This document shows positions 25,216 through 34,214 of a stretch of DNA of 64,000 nt, piece after piece. This DNA comes from Pauljensenia sp902373545 (GTDB lineage Bacteria; Actinomycetota; Actinomycetes; Actinomycetales; Actinomycetaceae). The stretch spans positions 74,611 to 138,610 of the forward strand of contig NZ_JAPWAG010000005.1 of NCBI RefSeq assembly GCF_041432775.1, given 5' to 3'. Made by a program: the position numbers and the translations under genes. The notes under the pieces were generated by a model. It saw only the letters and a program-made list of their open reading frames with translations. It was not told the DNA's origin and did not search any database. Numbering within the stretch: position 1 is the first letter of the stretch; each line of letters begins with the position of its first letter.

Positions 25216-26111
25216 GCGCCGACTCCGTCCTGGGTCGCGGGGCCCGGGTCGAACGGTCCAAAGACGATGTGGAAGGGCTCGTGCGTGACACGGTCCTCGG
25301 GATCCGGCACGCGCATGTAGTCGCCGTAGCCGCGCGTGAGCACGACGTCGTAGGCGGCGGGGATGCGCACGGTGATGTCGTCGAAGGGGACGGACTTGGC
25401 GGGGAAGAGCTCGGCCTCCGAGGCGCTCCATCGCCTGGGATCGCGCGTCGAAAAGTCCCCGTACAGGGTCGTGCCGTCAGCGGCCAGCTGCGGGTTCTCA
25501 CGCCCCTTGAGGGCGGCGCGCATCCAGCGGCGGTACAGGGAGGCCTCGTTCACACGCAGCGCCCGCATCCCCCAGTGCGCGCAGGCCATGGCCGCCGAGG
25601 CCAGCTGGCGTGCCGGCGTGGGCAGCCCCGTTGGCGGGTTGGGGATCGAGCGCAGGAACATGAGGCGCGCCCACAGCCACGTGCCGCGCGACTGGGAGCG
25701 GAAGCGTGCCGGATCGGCCGCGATCTCGTCCAGGACGAACAGGTCCACGCCGATCGGCATGCGGAAGGCTCGGTCCTTGGCGACCTTCGAGACGAACTCG
25801 GAGCCCTTCAGGCCCAGGACGCCAAAGCTGATCGGGTAGTTGGAGTGCGAGGCGGGCGAGGCGATAAAGAACTCGTCCCCCAGGAGCGCGGGGGCCTCCG
25901 CGATGAAACGCTCGTAGTCCGCCCGGGGCATGCACACGTCCCCGTCGTCGTCCCAGGGGATGAAGCCCCGGTGGCGCACCGCGCCGATCGCCGTGCCACC
26001 GTAGGCGACGTAGCGCACGCCCAACAGGTCGCACACGCGGTCGATCTCAGCCAGGCACCGCCTGGTGACGCGCTGAATGGCTGCCAGGGTTGCGGGATCT
26101 GCCGCGCTCAT
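25212..26111 (-). CDS. licD: LicD-family phosphocholine transferase (first of two)
   Basis: 299 residues with the LicD core YGGTAIGAVRHRGFIPWDDD followed by GDVCMPRADYERF. The conserved acidic residues of this nucleotidyltransferase-like fold are in place. LicD proteins move phosphocholine from CDP-choline to a sugar on a surface glycan. Its paralogue lies 31 bases upstream at 26143-27000. Two LicD proteins in one operon, as in pneumococcus, suggest two acceptor sugars in the repeat unit. Confidence 0.88.
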   Translation of the reverse strand: MSAADPATLAAIQRVTRRCLAEIDRVCDLLGVRYVAYGGTAIGAVRHRGFIPWDDDGDVCMPRADYERFIAEAPALLGDEFFIASPASHSNYPISFGVLGLKGSEFVSKVAKDRAFRMPIGVDLFVLDEIAADPARFRSQSRGTWLWARLMFLRSIPNPPTGLPTPARQLASAAMACAHWGMRALRVNEASLYRRWMRAALKGRENPQLAADGTTLYGDFSTRDPRRWSASEAELFPAKSVPFDDITVRIPAAYDVVLTRGYGDYMRVPDPEDRVTHEPFHIVFGPFDPGPATQDGVGA

Positions 26112-26142
26112 GTCTCTCCGATTCTTCGATGGGGTCGCGGGT

Positions 26143-27000
26143 CTACAGGGAGTCGGCGTAGGGGCCGAAGTCGATGACGGCCGCCTCGTGGTTGTAGCGT
26201 TTTTCGGGCGGGGGCAGCTGCATGTAGTCGCCGTAGCCCGCGCGCAGCAGCGAGTCGTACTCGTGCTGAATCATGACGGTGATGTCCTCGAAGGGGACGT
26301 CGATGGTGGGGAAGAACTCCTCCTCGCGCACGATCCAGTTCTGCGGGTCGCGCATCGTGAAGTCCGCGTACACGCCCGTGCCCGTGCCCTCGTAGCGGCG
26401 AACCGCCTTCTCCCAGCGGGCCTGTAGGCTGCGCGGCGTGGCCCGCACGGCCTTGAGGCCCAGGTGCGCCACGGTCGTCGCGGAGAAGATCAGCGCCTTC
26501 TTCCACGTGGGCGTGTTGATCAGGTGAGGGCGAGGTGTTCCCTGAAGGAAGAGGAGGCGGCCCCACAGCCACGACTGGCGGGACATCTGGCGGAAGGCCT
26601 TCTCGTCGGCCGGGATCTCGTCCAGGGGCAGGATGTCCAGGAAGAAGGGCATGCGGTACTTCGAGTCCTTGTCGGCCTCCGGGATCAGGAGCGTGCCCGG
26701 CAGGACCATCTTCGTGAACATGAAGGGGAAGTCCTCGCGCGTGCGCGTGTTATCCAGGCGGAAACGCTCATCCAGCAGCGCGGGCGCCTCGGCCAGGAAA
26801 CGCTCGTAGTCGGCGCGCGTCATCATTACGTCGATGTCGTCATCCCAGGGGATGAAGCCGCCGTGGCGGATCGCGCCAATCGCGGTGCCGCCGTAGACCG
26901 CGTAGGACACTCCGATGAGTCGGCACACCCGATCCAATTCAGCCAGGATCAGCGTCAGGAGTTTTTGGACCTTGCGCAGGTCGGCGTCGGGCGTCGTCAT
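26143..27000 (-). CDS. licD: LicD-family phosphocholine transferase (second of two)
   Basis: 285 residues. The core reads YGGTAIGAIRHGGFIPWDDD then IDVMMTRADYERFLAEAPALL, nearly the same as in the neighbour, so the pair arose by duplication; the later parts share motifs such as RGTWLWARL against RQSWLWGRL. The ATG at 27000 is favoured over an upstream start because the family begins here. A GC-rich hairpin at 27022-27049 separates it from the licB-like gene. Confidence 0.88.
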   Translation of the reverse strand: MTTPDADLRKVQKLLTLILAELDRVCRLIGVSYAVYGGTAIGAIRHGGFIPWDDDIDVMMTRADYERFLAEAPALLDERFRLDNTRTREDFPFMFTKMVLPGTLLIPEADKDSKYRMPFFLDILPLDEIPADEKAFRQMSRQSWLWGRLLFLQGTPRPHLINTPTWKKALIFSATTVAHLGLKAVRATPRSLQARWEKAVRRYEGTGTGVYADFTMRDPQNWIVREEEFFPTIDVPFEDITVMIQHEYDSLLRAGYGDYMQLPPPEKRYNHEAAVIDFGPYADSL

Positions 27001-27021
27001 AAGTCCTCCGAATACGACTAA

Positions 27022-27049
27022 GCGGGTGGGCGCGCCTGCGCCCACCCGC
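27022..27049 (-). terminator. Hairpin between licB-like and licD genes
   Basis: Perfect 12-base arms (GCGGGTGGGCGC and complement) with a four-base loop, no T run. It may trim or stabilise the operon mRNA, or partly end transcription after the licB-like gene. Confidence 0.6.
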
Positions 27050-27056
27050 CATTGTC

Positions 27057-28031
27057 TCACGCCTGGGAGCTCGTGACCTTCTCCGTTCGCTTGGGAAGCA
27101 GGTCACCCCAGTTGGAGGTGGCCGCCAGGACCGTGCCCACCAGGATCACGACGCAGCAGATGACCTGCGTGAGCGTCGGGATCGTTCCCTGCAGCACCAG
27201 GGCAAAGATGATCGCCCACGCCGAGTAGGAAATGTTCAGGGCCATGCCTCGCGAGGCGCCGATGGCCGACAGTGCCTTGTAGTAGAAGAGGTACGAGGCC
27301 GTCCCAGCCAAGCCGGCCAGGGCCACGACGCCCGCGGACAGGTGAGCCAGCGAGTGCAGCGTGAAGCCGAAGACGCCCGCGATGGGAGCAACGATGAAGA
27401 GGTAGACCACGGCCGACGTGGTCTCGCGGATTTGGAGCGCCACCTCGTTATCCACGGCCTCGTCGCGCATGCCCCACGTGAGGATGACGGCCTCGGACCC
27501 CCAGCCGATCACGCACGCCAGCGCGCCGATGATACCCAGGATCGCGTTGCCGTCCTTAACGGGGTCGGAGGTTGCAGACAAGCCCGTCACCACGATGGCA
27601 CCAAGCGCCACCAGCAGCGCCACGATCTGACGCGGAGCCATGCGCTCCTTGAGCAGGGCGAACGCCAGCAGCGTTCCCAGGGCCGGGTAGAACGTCGAGA
27701 TAATCGCTGTCAGGCCGGGGCCGATGTTGTCGATGGCAATCAGGTAGCCGCTCATGCCGATCGGGCCACCCAGCAGGGCCGCCACGACAACCGACATACC
27801 CGGGCGGGTGCGAAGCCCGTTCCAGGTGTCCTTCAGGCGCCCGCGAATCGCCATGTAGACCAGGAGGATCACGGCGCACGCGACGTCGTGCAGGACCGCG
27901 CCAACGAGCGCCGACTGGCCGAAGCCGTCAAACGGAATCATGGCTAGCGCGATCGCTAGCACGACCGTGTCCAGGCCCCATAGAGCGCCCGAGAAGAAGC
28001 CGTAGCGCTTGCCTCCGTGCTGAGTTTTCAT
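27057..28031 (-). CDS. licB: LicB-like choline transporter, EamA/DMT family
   Basis: 324 residues with ten predicted membrane helices in two EamA-type halves (first half ends near GLTAIISTFYPALGTLLAFA, second near GMALNISYSAWAIIFALVLQ). LicB of pneumococcus and Haemophilus is a member of this family and brings choline into the cell. The ATG overlaps the stop of the LicC-LicA fusion gene by ATGA. Substrate is inferred from the operon, not from residues. Confidence 0.82.
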   Translation of the reverse strand: MKTQHGGKRYGFFSGALWGLDTVVLAIALAMIPFDGFGQSALVGAVLHDVACAVILLVYMAIRGRLKDTWNGLRTRPGMSVVVAALLGGPIGMSGYLIAIDNIGPGLTAIISTFYPALGTLLAFALLKERMAPRQIVALLVALGAIVVTGLSATSDPVKDGNAILGIIGALACVIGWGSEAVILTWGMRDEAVDNEVALQIRETTSAVVYLFIVAPIAGVFGFTLHSLAHLSAGVVALAGLAGTASYLFYYKALSAIGASRGMALNISYSAWAIIFALVLQGTIPTLTQVICCVVILVGTVLAATSNWGDLLPKRTEKVTSSQA

Positions 28032-29863
28032 GCCAGTTCACCCTCCTGGGAAACCTGCGCGCCCGAGGTCGAGGTGGCCTCGTACGAAGCGAGCAGGGAA
28101 TCGATTGTGCGTGTCGCGTGCGAGTAGTAGATGTAGAGCCATTCGCCCACGTCGTCGCCTTCGGCCTCCTTGACCAGCGCCCACAGGTACCAGCACCAGC
28201 CGGCGAAGACCTCGTAGGCAAAGAAGTGGCGCGCCTCGCGCTCAGTGGGGGTGTGCCCCAGGTAGTACTCGAGGGCAGCGGCCGCGCGTTCGCGGGTCAT
28301 CTCCGCCGTGCACACGGTCATCGTGCCGAAGTCTGCTGCCATGTCCGACATGCCCGCGTACTCCCAGTCGATGAGGCTGATGGTGCCGTCCTTATCCACC
28401 AGGAAGTTCGGGGGGAAGAAGTCGTTGTGCGAGGGGACTTTATCGAAGCCGTCCGCGTCCGCGAATGCTTTCAGGCGCAGGACCTTGTCGCGCAGCTCAA
28501 AGTATCCGGGCACGTCAATCGGGCCGAAGGTCTTTAGGAGGCCCTCGTAGCGCAAGCCTTCGGTAACGAAGTCGAAGGAGCGGTCCAGGACTCGACCGGA
28601 GGTGTGCAGGGCGCGGTCCATCTCCATAGCCGCTTTCAGTTCTTCGGGGCGGGTCACGTCCAGGTTGCGCACGTCGCGCACGAAACGCGAGAGCTTCCAT
28701 CCCGCCGCCGGGTCGCCCGTGATGAAGGTATCGTCGATGCCGAGTTCGGCGGCCAGGCGCAAGCCGGCGAACTCTGCGCTGCGGTCCACGATCTTCTCCG
28801 TGCCGATGCCGGGGTGGCGGTAGACGTACTCGTCGTCTCCGACCGCGAAGTGGCACGACAGGTTCGTGATGCCCTGCTTGAGCGGGTAGAAGTCGCGGAT
28901 CTCCGACTTTGCGCAGCCCAGAGTCTCGACGATGTGGTCGAATACCTCGGAGTCGACGTTTTCGATGAACAGCGGATCGAAGTCACGCACCTCGTCGACC
29001 GAATCGAACTCGTGGATGACGCCGTCGGGGTAGCGGCGGATCACCATGTCGAACGACTTGATGTGATCCAGGTAGATGGACTCCCACAGCTTCGAGACAG
29101 TCTCGGGCTTGTCGTAGACCTGTTCGAGGATCTCGCGGAACGTTGCGGAGAAGTTGCGGTCGAAGTAGACGTGGCCGAGCATGACCCACGCATCCTCGCC
29201 GCCCACGGTCGCGCCCGTGATGCGGTCGCCCGCGCCCACCTTGATGCACCACTCGTCGGTGGGGCCCTCGACGTAGTTGGCCGAGTAGTAGGACTTGTAG
29301 ACGTAGGGTTCGAAGGGGTTCGTCGTGAAGTAGTCGTCCGAGGAACACACGTAGGTGTTGTCCAGGCGTTCCCGCACGCGCCACAGGGAGCCGTTGTTGT
29401 TACGCGTGGCGTACTCACGGTTGACGACGATGTCGACGCCGTACTTGTCGGCCAGGTAGAAGTAGTATTCCTTCTTGTAGCCGACGACCAGCGTGATATT
29501 CGTGATGCCGACCTCGTGGAGCTGACGAATCTGACGCTCGACCAGGATCTCGCCGCGCACCTTGAGCGTGCCCTTGGGACGCTCGTAGCTGATGGGGGCG
29601 AAGCGCGCGGACAGGCCGGCCGCCATGATGACGGCACCCGTGACGCGATAGGGTTCCAGTGCTGCGCGTCCCGCGTCGGTGATTGCGCGGTCCTCGATGT
29701 AACCGGCGGCCTCACACTCGCGCGATGCGGTGTTGACGCGGCCCAGGCTCATGCTGGTGGCCACGGACAGCGCGCGCTGCGTGAGGGCGGATCCGGCCCG
29801 CGCCAGGGCGGTCAGGACGTTAAATTGGGGTTCGCTGAGAGTGCCAACGTTCGTCGAGGGCAT
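28028..29863 (-). CDS. Fused winged-helix, CTP:phosphocholine cytidylyltransferase and choline kinase
   Basis: 611 residues in three parts. Residues about 1-72 form a winged-helix head (LSEPQFNVLTALARAGSALT). Residues about 74-320 are a nucleotidyltransferase like LicC: GAVIMAAGLSARFAPISYER then PKGTLKVRGE, with CSSDDYF as metal site. Residues about 330-590 are a choline-kinase fold like LicA, with the Brenner motif PSHNDFFPPNFLV and DWEYAGMSDMAADFG. It would therefore phosphorylate choline and activate it to CDP-choline in one chain. GAAAGGTGA precedes the ATG. A perfect-arm palindrome 64-83 bases upstream may be its own operator. First gene of the phosphocholine operon. Confidence 0.88.
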   Translation of the reverse strand: MPSTNVGTLSEPQFNVLTALARAGSALTQRALSVATSMSLGRVNTASRECEAAGYIEDRAITDAGRAALEPYRVTGAVIMAAGLSARFAPISYERPKGTLKVRGEILVERQIRQLHEVGITNITLVVGYKKEYYFYLADKYGVDIVVNREYATRNNNGSLWRVRERLDNTYVCSSDDYFTTNPFEPYVYKSYYSANYVEGPTDEWCIKVGAGDRITGATVGGEDAWVMLGHVYFDRNFSATFREILEQVYDKPETVSKLWESIYLDHIKSFDMVIRRYPDGVIHEFDSVDEVRDFDPLFIENVDSEVFDHIVETLGCAKSEIRDFYPLKQGITNLSCHFAVGDDEYVYRHPGIGTEKIVDRSAEFAGLRLAAELGIDDTFITGDPAAGWKLSRFVRDVRNLDVTRPEELKAAMEMDRALHTSGRVLDRSFDFVTEGLRYEGLLKTFGPIDVPGYFELRDKVLRLKAFADADGFDKVPSHNDFFPPNFLVDKDGTISLIDWEYAGMSDMAADFGTMTVCTAEMTRERAAAALEYYLGHTPTEREARHFFAYEVFAGWCWYLWALVKEAEGDDVGEWLYIYYSHATRTIDSLLASYEATSTSGAQVSQEGELA

Positions 29864-29926
29864 GCGATCACCTTTCGTTCACAGGGGTTGCCTGGGTGTT
29901 GCGTGTTCGAGCATAGCACCCATGTG

Positions 29927-29946
29927 ACCAAATGTGAACATTTGGT
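29927..29946. promoter_or_regulatory. Palindrome upstream of the LicC-LicA fusion gene
   Basis: ACCAAATG and CATTTGGT flank TGAA, giving a perfect 8-base inverted repeat. It is A/T-rich in a G/C-rich setting and lies 64-83 bases before the gene whose product has a winged-helix head. It could be an operator for that protein or another regulator. Confidence 0.5.
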
Positions 29947-30110
29947 GGTGGTAAGCACATGATCCGTGTCGTGTGGCGGTCGTGTTTTCCTTGACATGCC
30001 GGGCCTGGTGGCGTGTCTTCACGCGCGGTGTCAGGGCCGACGCGCCCTGACAGATGCGGCTCGTTCGCAGGGGTGCGTTGCGGCCCCTCGCCTGCTCGGC
30101 GCGCCCTCGC

Positions 30111-31262
30111 CTACCGGGCCACGGCCTCGTAGATCGCGCGCAGCTGGGCGACCGATGCGCGCAGAGAGCGCTCGGCGTCGACCCAGGCGCGGCACGCCGC
30201 CCCACGCTCGGCTAGCTCCGCGTCCGACCATGCCAGCGCCTCGTCGATGGAGTGGGACAGGGCCCACGGCGTGCGCTCGGCGGTCAGCAGCGAAGCACCG
30301 GGCGCGACCATCTCCGGCGTCCCGCCCGTCCGATACGCCACCACGGGCACGCCGCACGCCTGCGCCTCCAGCAGCACCAGGCCCGCCGCCTCCTGCCGCC
30401 CCTGCGTCGGCTTCGTCGGCAAGACAATCACTCGGGCTCGGCGCACCCACTCGCGCACGCGCTCGCGCGGAAGGCGCCCGGTGAGCCTCACGTGCGCGGG
30501 TGCACTCGCTCTCAGAGCGGGAGCCAGGGGACCGTCGCCCACCAGAACCAGGCGATGCGGGCGGCGCGTCGCCAGCGCGGCGGAGGCCTCCACCAGATCA
30601 TCGACGCCCTTCAGGGTGGACAACGCCCCCACGAACAGGACGACAGGGGTATCGGCATCTGCTGGCAGGAAGGCATCGACGAGGCCGTGGCCGGGCTCGG
30701 CGGGAACAGTGTTGCGCGCGGGGGCCGGAGTCCACCAGTCGGTATCCACGCCCTGGTAATGCACGGACAGGCGCGCCGGATCCGCGCCCGCCCCCAGGGC
30801 CACGTCCGCCAGGTAACGCGACACCGCCAGGAGACGCGTCGCCCCCTCGAAGGCCGCCCGACGATTGTGGGCGTTCCAGGCCGCGCCCAGGCCTCGCCCG
30901 AGCCTCGGGTACGCGTCCCCTCCATGCAACGTCACCACCAGGGCAGCGCCGCTCTCGCGCGCGGCCCCCACCGCCGGCAATGACCAGGTGGCCTGATGCT
31001 GGTGGATCACGTCCGGACCCCACGAGGACACCGCGCGGCGCATCGCGCCCAGGCCTCGTGCCTGGCGCAGCGCGCGCACGGGGAGAGCAGGGGAGAGCGC
31101 GCCGGGGGCGGCCTCGTAAATGGGCAGTCCGACCGACGAATCACTGACCCGCGCCGCCAACGTGAACACCCGCCAGTCGCACTCCGGCATGGCGAGCGCG
31201 TGCGCGACCGCGAAATACGTCGGGGGAACCAGCAGGGTTCCCTTCGTCAGGGCGACCTTCAC
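30111..31262 (-). CDS. Glycosyltransferase family 4
   Basis: 383 residues of GT-B type. It starts KVALTKGTLLVPPTYFAVAHA and has the C-terminal donor-site elements VVLFVGALSTLKGVDDLVEA and QEAAGLVLLEAQACGVPVVA. The GTG at 31262 is the most likely start since the long frame upstream is arginine-rich and shadow-like. It is divergent from the flippase gene at 31362 (99-base gap) and separate from the phosphocholine operon. It lacks membrane segments. Specific sugar unknown. Confidence 0.85.
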   Translation of the reverse strand: MKVALTKGTLLVPPTYFAVAHALAMPECDWRVFTLAARVSDSSVGLPIYEAAPGALSPALPVRALRQARGLGAMRRAVSSWGPDVIHQHQATWSLPAVGAARESGAALVVTLHGGDAYPRLGRGLGAAWNAHNRRAAFEGATRLLAVSRYLADVALGAGADPARLSVHYQGVDTDWWTPAPARNTVPAEPGHGLVDAFLPADADTPVVLFVGALSTLKGVDDLVEASAALATRRPHRLVLVGDGPLAPALRASAPAHVRLTGRLPRERVREWVRRARVIVLPTKPTQGRQEAAGLVLLEAQACGVPVVAYRTGGTPEMVAPGASLLTAERTPWALSHSIDEALAWSDAELAERGAACRAWVDAERSLRASVAQLRAIYEAVAR

Positions 31263-31361
31263 GGCAGCCGCCCGACGCTGCGGGCGCTCGCGGCGCGCGG
31301 GGAAACGGGCATGCCACCATCCTACGGGCTGCGGAAGGCGACCTGGTGATTTAATGAACAC

Positions 31362-32645
31362 ATGACGACTGCACCTGTCCGACCCGCCCGCTCGGGCGTG
31401 CTGCGCCAGGTGCTCACCCTGCTCAGTGGCACCCTCCTGGCCCAAGTCATCGCATTCGTCGCCCAGATCGGCATCGCCCGCCTCTACACCGACGCGGACC
31501 TGGGGTACCTGGGGATCTTCACGTCCGCCGCCACGCTCGGCGCGGCCGTCGCGGGCGCCCGCTTCGACCTGTCCATCGTCCTGCCCTCCCCCGGGGACGA
31601 GGCCTCCGCCCGCTCCCTGTTCCGCCTGTCCTCGCGCTGCGTGCTCGCCGCTTCCGGGGTTGCCACGCTCGTTGCCGCCGCCTCCTGGCTGTGGGTGTCC
31701 GCCCGCTACGGGGCCGGGCTCGCCGGGTGGATGTTGGCCGTCGGGCTCTCCGTGCTCTTCCTCGCCCAAGGGCAGGTCTGCTCCTACTGGCTGACCCGGC
31801 ACCGGCGCTTCCAGGCGATCGCGTCGTCCTCCGTCGTTCGCTCCCTGGGCATCGCGGCGCTCCAGCTCGCCTGCGGGTTTGTGGCCTCCGGTGGGCTGGG
31901 CGCCGCCATTGGCGCGACCCTGGCGGGACAGGGGATTGCCGTGGCGTATCTGAGCTGGCGCTCCCGAGACGCCCGCCTCGCCGAGGCCTCGGACCCCTCC
32001 CTATGCGCCGTCGCCACCCGCTACCGGAAGATGGCGCTCGTCGGTGTGCCCAACGTCGTCGTCGACGCGCTGCGCACCAGCGCGATTCCCATGCTCATCG
32101 CCTCGTTTTCGGTGGCATCGCTGGGGCAGTTCAACATGGCGTGGATGGCCCTCCAGGCTCCTGTCGCCCTCATCGCCGGGGCGCTGTCGCAGGTGTACCT
32201 GCCTCGCCTCTCCGATACGCCGCCGGGGCAGATGAGTGCCGTTGTGCGGCGGGTCGGGGGAGCTGCCCTAGGGTTCTCCATTCCCGTGTTCGCCCTGCTC
32301 GCCTGGGTGAGTCCCTGGCTCTTTCCCCTCGTCTTTGGGGCGCGCTGGGAGGCCGCCGGGTATTTCGCGCGCTCCCTGGCGCCCTGGCTGGCCCTGACTG
32401 TCGCCACCTCGCCGCTGTCCAATGTGTTCGTCGCGACCTATCACCAGCGCCGGATGCTGGCCTTCGCCTGCGTGTACTGCGCCGCGCCCCTCGCGTGGCT
32501 CTGGTTGAGTCCCTACGGGATAGAGACCACGGTCGCCGTGCTTGGCGGCCTCATGGCCATTCTGCTGGTGGGCATGCTGGCGATGGCGTTCCTGACGGCG
32601 CGCGCCTACGACCGCGGCGAAGGCGTGCGACCGGAAGTGGTGTGA
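31362..32645 (+). CDS. Polysaccharide flippase (Wzx-like)
   Basis: 427 residues with about 12 predicted membrane helices, starting VLTLLSGTLLAQVIAFVAQ then IGIARLYTDADLGYLGIF, which is the usual opening of Wzx-type exporters. It is a second flippase in the region and unlike the one at 23863 in sequence. It stands alone, followed by two repeat elements. It probably exports another lipid-linked polysaccharide. Confidence 0.82.
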   Translation: MTTAPVRPARSGVLRQVLTLLSGTLLAQVIAFVAQIGIARLYTDADLGYLGIFTSAATLGAAVAGARFDLSIVLPSPGDEASARSLFRLSSRCVLAASGVATLVAAASWLWVSARYGAGLAGWMLAVGLSVLFLAQGQVCSYWLTRHRRFQAIASSSVVRSLGIAALQLACGFVASGGLGAAIGATLAGQGIAVAYLSWRSRDARLAEASDPSLCAVATRYRKMALVGVPNVVVDALRTSAIPMLIASFSVASLGQFNMAWMALQAPVALIAGALSQVYLPRLSDTPPGQMSAVVRRVGGAALGFSIPVFALLAWVSPWLFPLVFGARWEAAGYFARSLAPWLALTVATSPLSNVFVATYHQRRMLAFACVYCAAPLAWLWLSPYGIETTVAVLGGLMAILLVGMLAMAFLTARAYDRGEGVRPEVV

Positions 32646-32651
32646 CGGGCT

Positions 32652-32782
32652 TTCCTCAAAAGTCGCACGTAATTTCCATGTGGTCCATTTCTGTGTAGGG
32701 TCGAAAACCTTGATATTCTGCTATTTTTAGGAATGCTAAGAAAAGTTAGTGAACCCAAATTACGTGCGACTTTTTTGAGGAA
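32652..32782. repeat. 131-bp inverted-repeat-bounded element, copy 1
   Basis: The ends form long inverted repeats: the left arm 32652-32675 contains AAAAGTCGCACGTAATTT and the right arm 32757-32782 its complement, closed by TTCCTC and GAGGAA. The core is A/T-rich and has no reading frame. A second copy of about 80 percent identity by eye lies 110 bases further on. Size and structure resemble a MITE or a mobile RNA-coding repeat. Confidence 0.8.
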
Positions 32783-32891
32783 CCATCAGTAGGGGCGCAA
32801 TTATCGGGTGGGCCGAGGCCTCGTGACACGCCCGTCGGCCTCGTGAAACCCTTGTGAAACAGGCGATGTCGTCGCCTCCTGACATGCCCCT

Positions 32892-33021
32892 CCCCCCAAA
32901 AGTCGCACGTAATTTCCATGTGGTCCGTTTGTGGGCAAGGTAAAAAGTGTTGATATTCCGCAGTTTTTAGCGGCACTAAGAAAAGTTAGTGAACCCAAAT
33001 TACGTGCGAGATTTTGGGGGA
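32892..33021. repeat. 130-bp inverted-repeat-bounded element, copy 2
   Basis: Same orientation and layout as copy 1; shared core blocks include ATTTCCATGTGGTCC, TTGATATTC and AAGAAAAGTTAGTGAACCC. The outermost pairs differ from copy 1 on both sides at once (CCCCC and GGGGG in place of CCTC and GAGG), so pairing is kept. One arm mismatch (GAGA against GTC) is present. The right end touches the stop codon of the glycosyltransferase at 33023. Confidence 0.8.
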
Positions 33022-33022
33022 A

Positions 33023-34141
33023 CTATTGATGTGTTGCTCGCGCGGCGAGGGCCCGCTCGTAGGCCTTGCGCAGGCGCGCGGCGCCCTCCTCCCACGTGGG
33101 GATTCTCGGAGCCTCGAACGCGTCGATGTCGTCGCGCGTGATGTGACGCAGGGCCGAGGCCAGGTCGCGTTCGGGGTCCTCCAGCACCCACGCGGGCGCC
33201 TGGTCGCCCAGGTACCGGCGGGCCTCGGCCAGGGGGGAACACAGCGCGGGCACGCCCGCTGCGAAGGCCTCCATCATCTTGTTGGGCGTAGACATGCGGT
33301 GGGAGAGACACCCGGACTCGATGAGGCACAGCGCCACGTCAGCCCCGCGCGTCATGGCCAGGACCTGCTCGGGTTCCACCGGTGGCAGGTGGTGGATGTT
33401 GGGGTGAGAGGCGGCGGCCCGCTCGACCTCGGGCAGCAGGGCGCCGGAACCGACGAAAACCACGTGCGCGCTTGTCACCTGCTCAAACGCGCGCAGAATC
33501 AGGGGAATGTTGCGACCGGGCGCCAGGTAGCCCGAATGCAGGTACAGGAGCGCGCCCTCGGGAATCCCCAGGCGCGCGCGCAGGTCGATGACCCCGTCCG
33601 CGCCCGTCGGGGCATTCGTCACGACGACGGGATCCACGCCCGGGTAGGCCTCGCGGTACCACTGAGCGATCGACTCGTTGACCACGGACACCACGTCCGC
33701 GCGGCGGATGTAGCGGCGCTCGATGGCTCGCTGGAGGCGCTGGCGCAGGCCCGCCGACCCCACCGTCTCCGTCTCCAACTCGTGCGCGTTGTAGGCAAAC
33801 ACCGCGCCTGTGCGCCGCGCCAGCGCATGCGCGAGGGGTAGCAGGAAGAGGTTCTGCGCGGAAACGGCCGCGACCCGCTGCCTCGCGAACCGCCGATACA
33901 CCCGAGCACCCCACGCCGCGACAACCCGCACCCCTCCCAGGGGCGCACCCAGGGAGGCTCCCCGGATCCGCGTGAGGTGCACGGTGGGGGCCACGGCCTC
34001 GTCGGTGGGGAGCGCGCCCTGATCGATGCCGACGACCTGCGTGCTTGAAAACAGCGAGGATAGCGAGCGTGCGATCTTCACCAGCCGACCGGGTGAGGCC
34101 AGGTCAGAGGGGTAGAGCAGGAGGTTGAGCGCGCGATCCAC
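33023..34141 (-). CDS. Glycosyltransferase family 4
   Basis: 372 residues. The N-terminal half has VFAYNAHELETETVG and the C-terminal half LYLHSGYLAPGRNIPLILRA and STPNKMMEAFAAGVPALCSP, the usual GT-B donor site. The GTG at 34141 follows a GGGG run; a longer open frame would cross the divergent dehydrogenase gene and is rejected. Its stop touches repeat element copy 2, which could have replaced a few terminal codons. Confidence 0.82.
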   Translation of the reverse strand: MDRALNLLLYPSDLASPGRLVKIARSLSSLFSSTQVVGIDQGALPTDEAVAPTVHLTRIRGASLGAPLGGVRVVAAWGARVYRRFARQRVAAVSAQNLFLLPLAHALARRTGAVFAYNAHELETETVGSAGLRQRLQRAIERRYIRRADVVSVVNESIAQWYREAYPGVDPVVVTNAPTGADGVIDLRARLGIPEGALLYLHSGYLAPGRNIPLILRAFEQVTSAHVVFVGSGALLPEVERAAASHPNIHHLPPVEPEQVLAMTRGADVALCLIESGCLSHRMSTPNKMMEAFAAGVPALCSPLAEARRYLGDQAPAWVLEDPERDLASALRHITRDDIDAFEAPRIPTWEEGAARLRKAYERALAARATHQ

Positions 34142-34214
34142 GCCCCCATTGTAGGTGGGGCGGGGCACTACACTGGAGGGGATGAACGAGGCCAGAGCCA
34201 GAAAGGGGAGCCGC

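Noticed and set aside
23871..25431. Longer starts for the flippase and glycosyltransferase genes
   Set aside because: Start sites that overlap the previous stop by four to eight bases fit the operon and the protein families better.
32646..33022. The two 130-bp elements as a short CRISPR or as coding repeats
   Set aside because: They are too long and too few for CRISPR, and every frame is broken by stops; long inverted ends fit a MITE-like element better.
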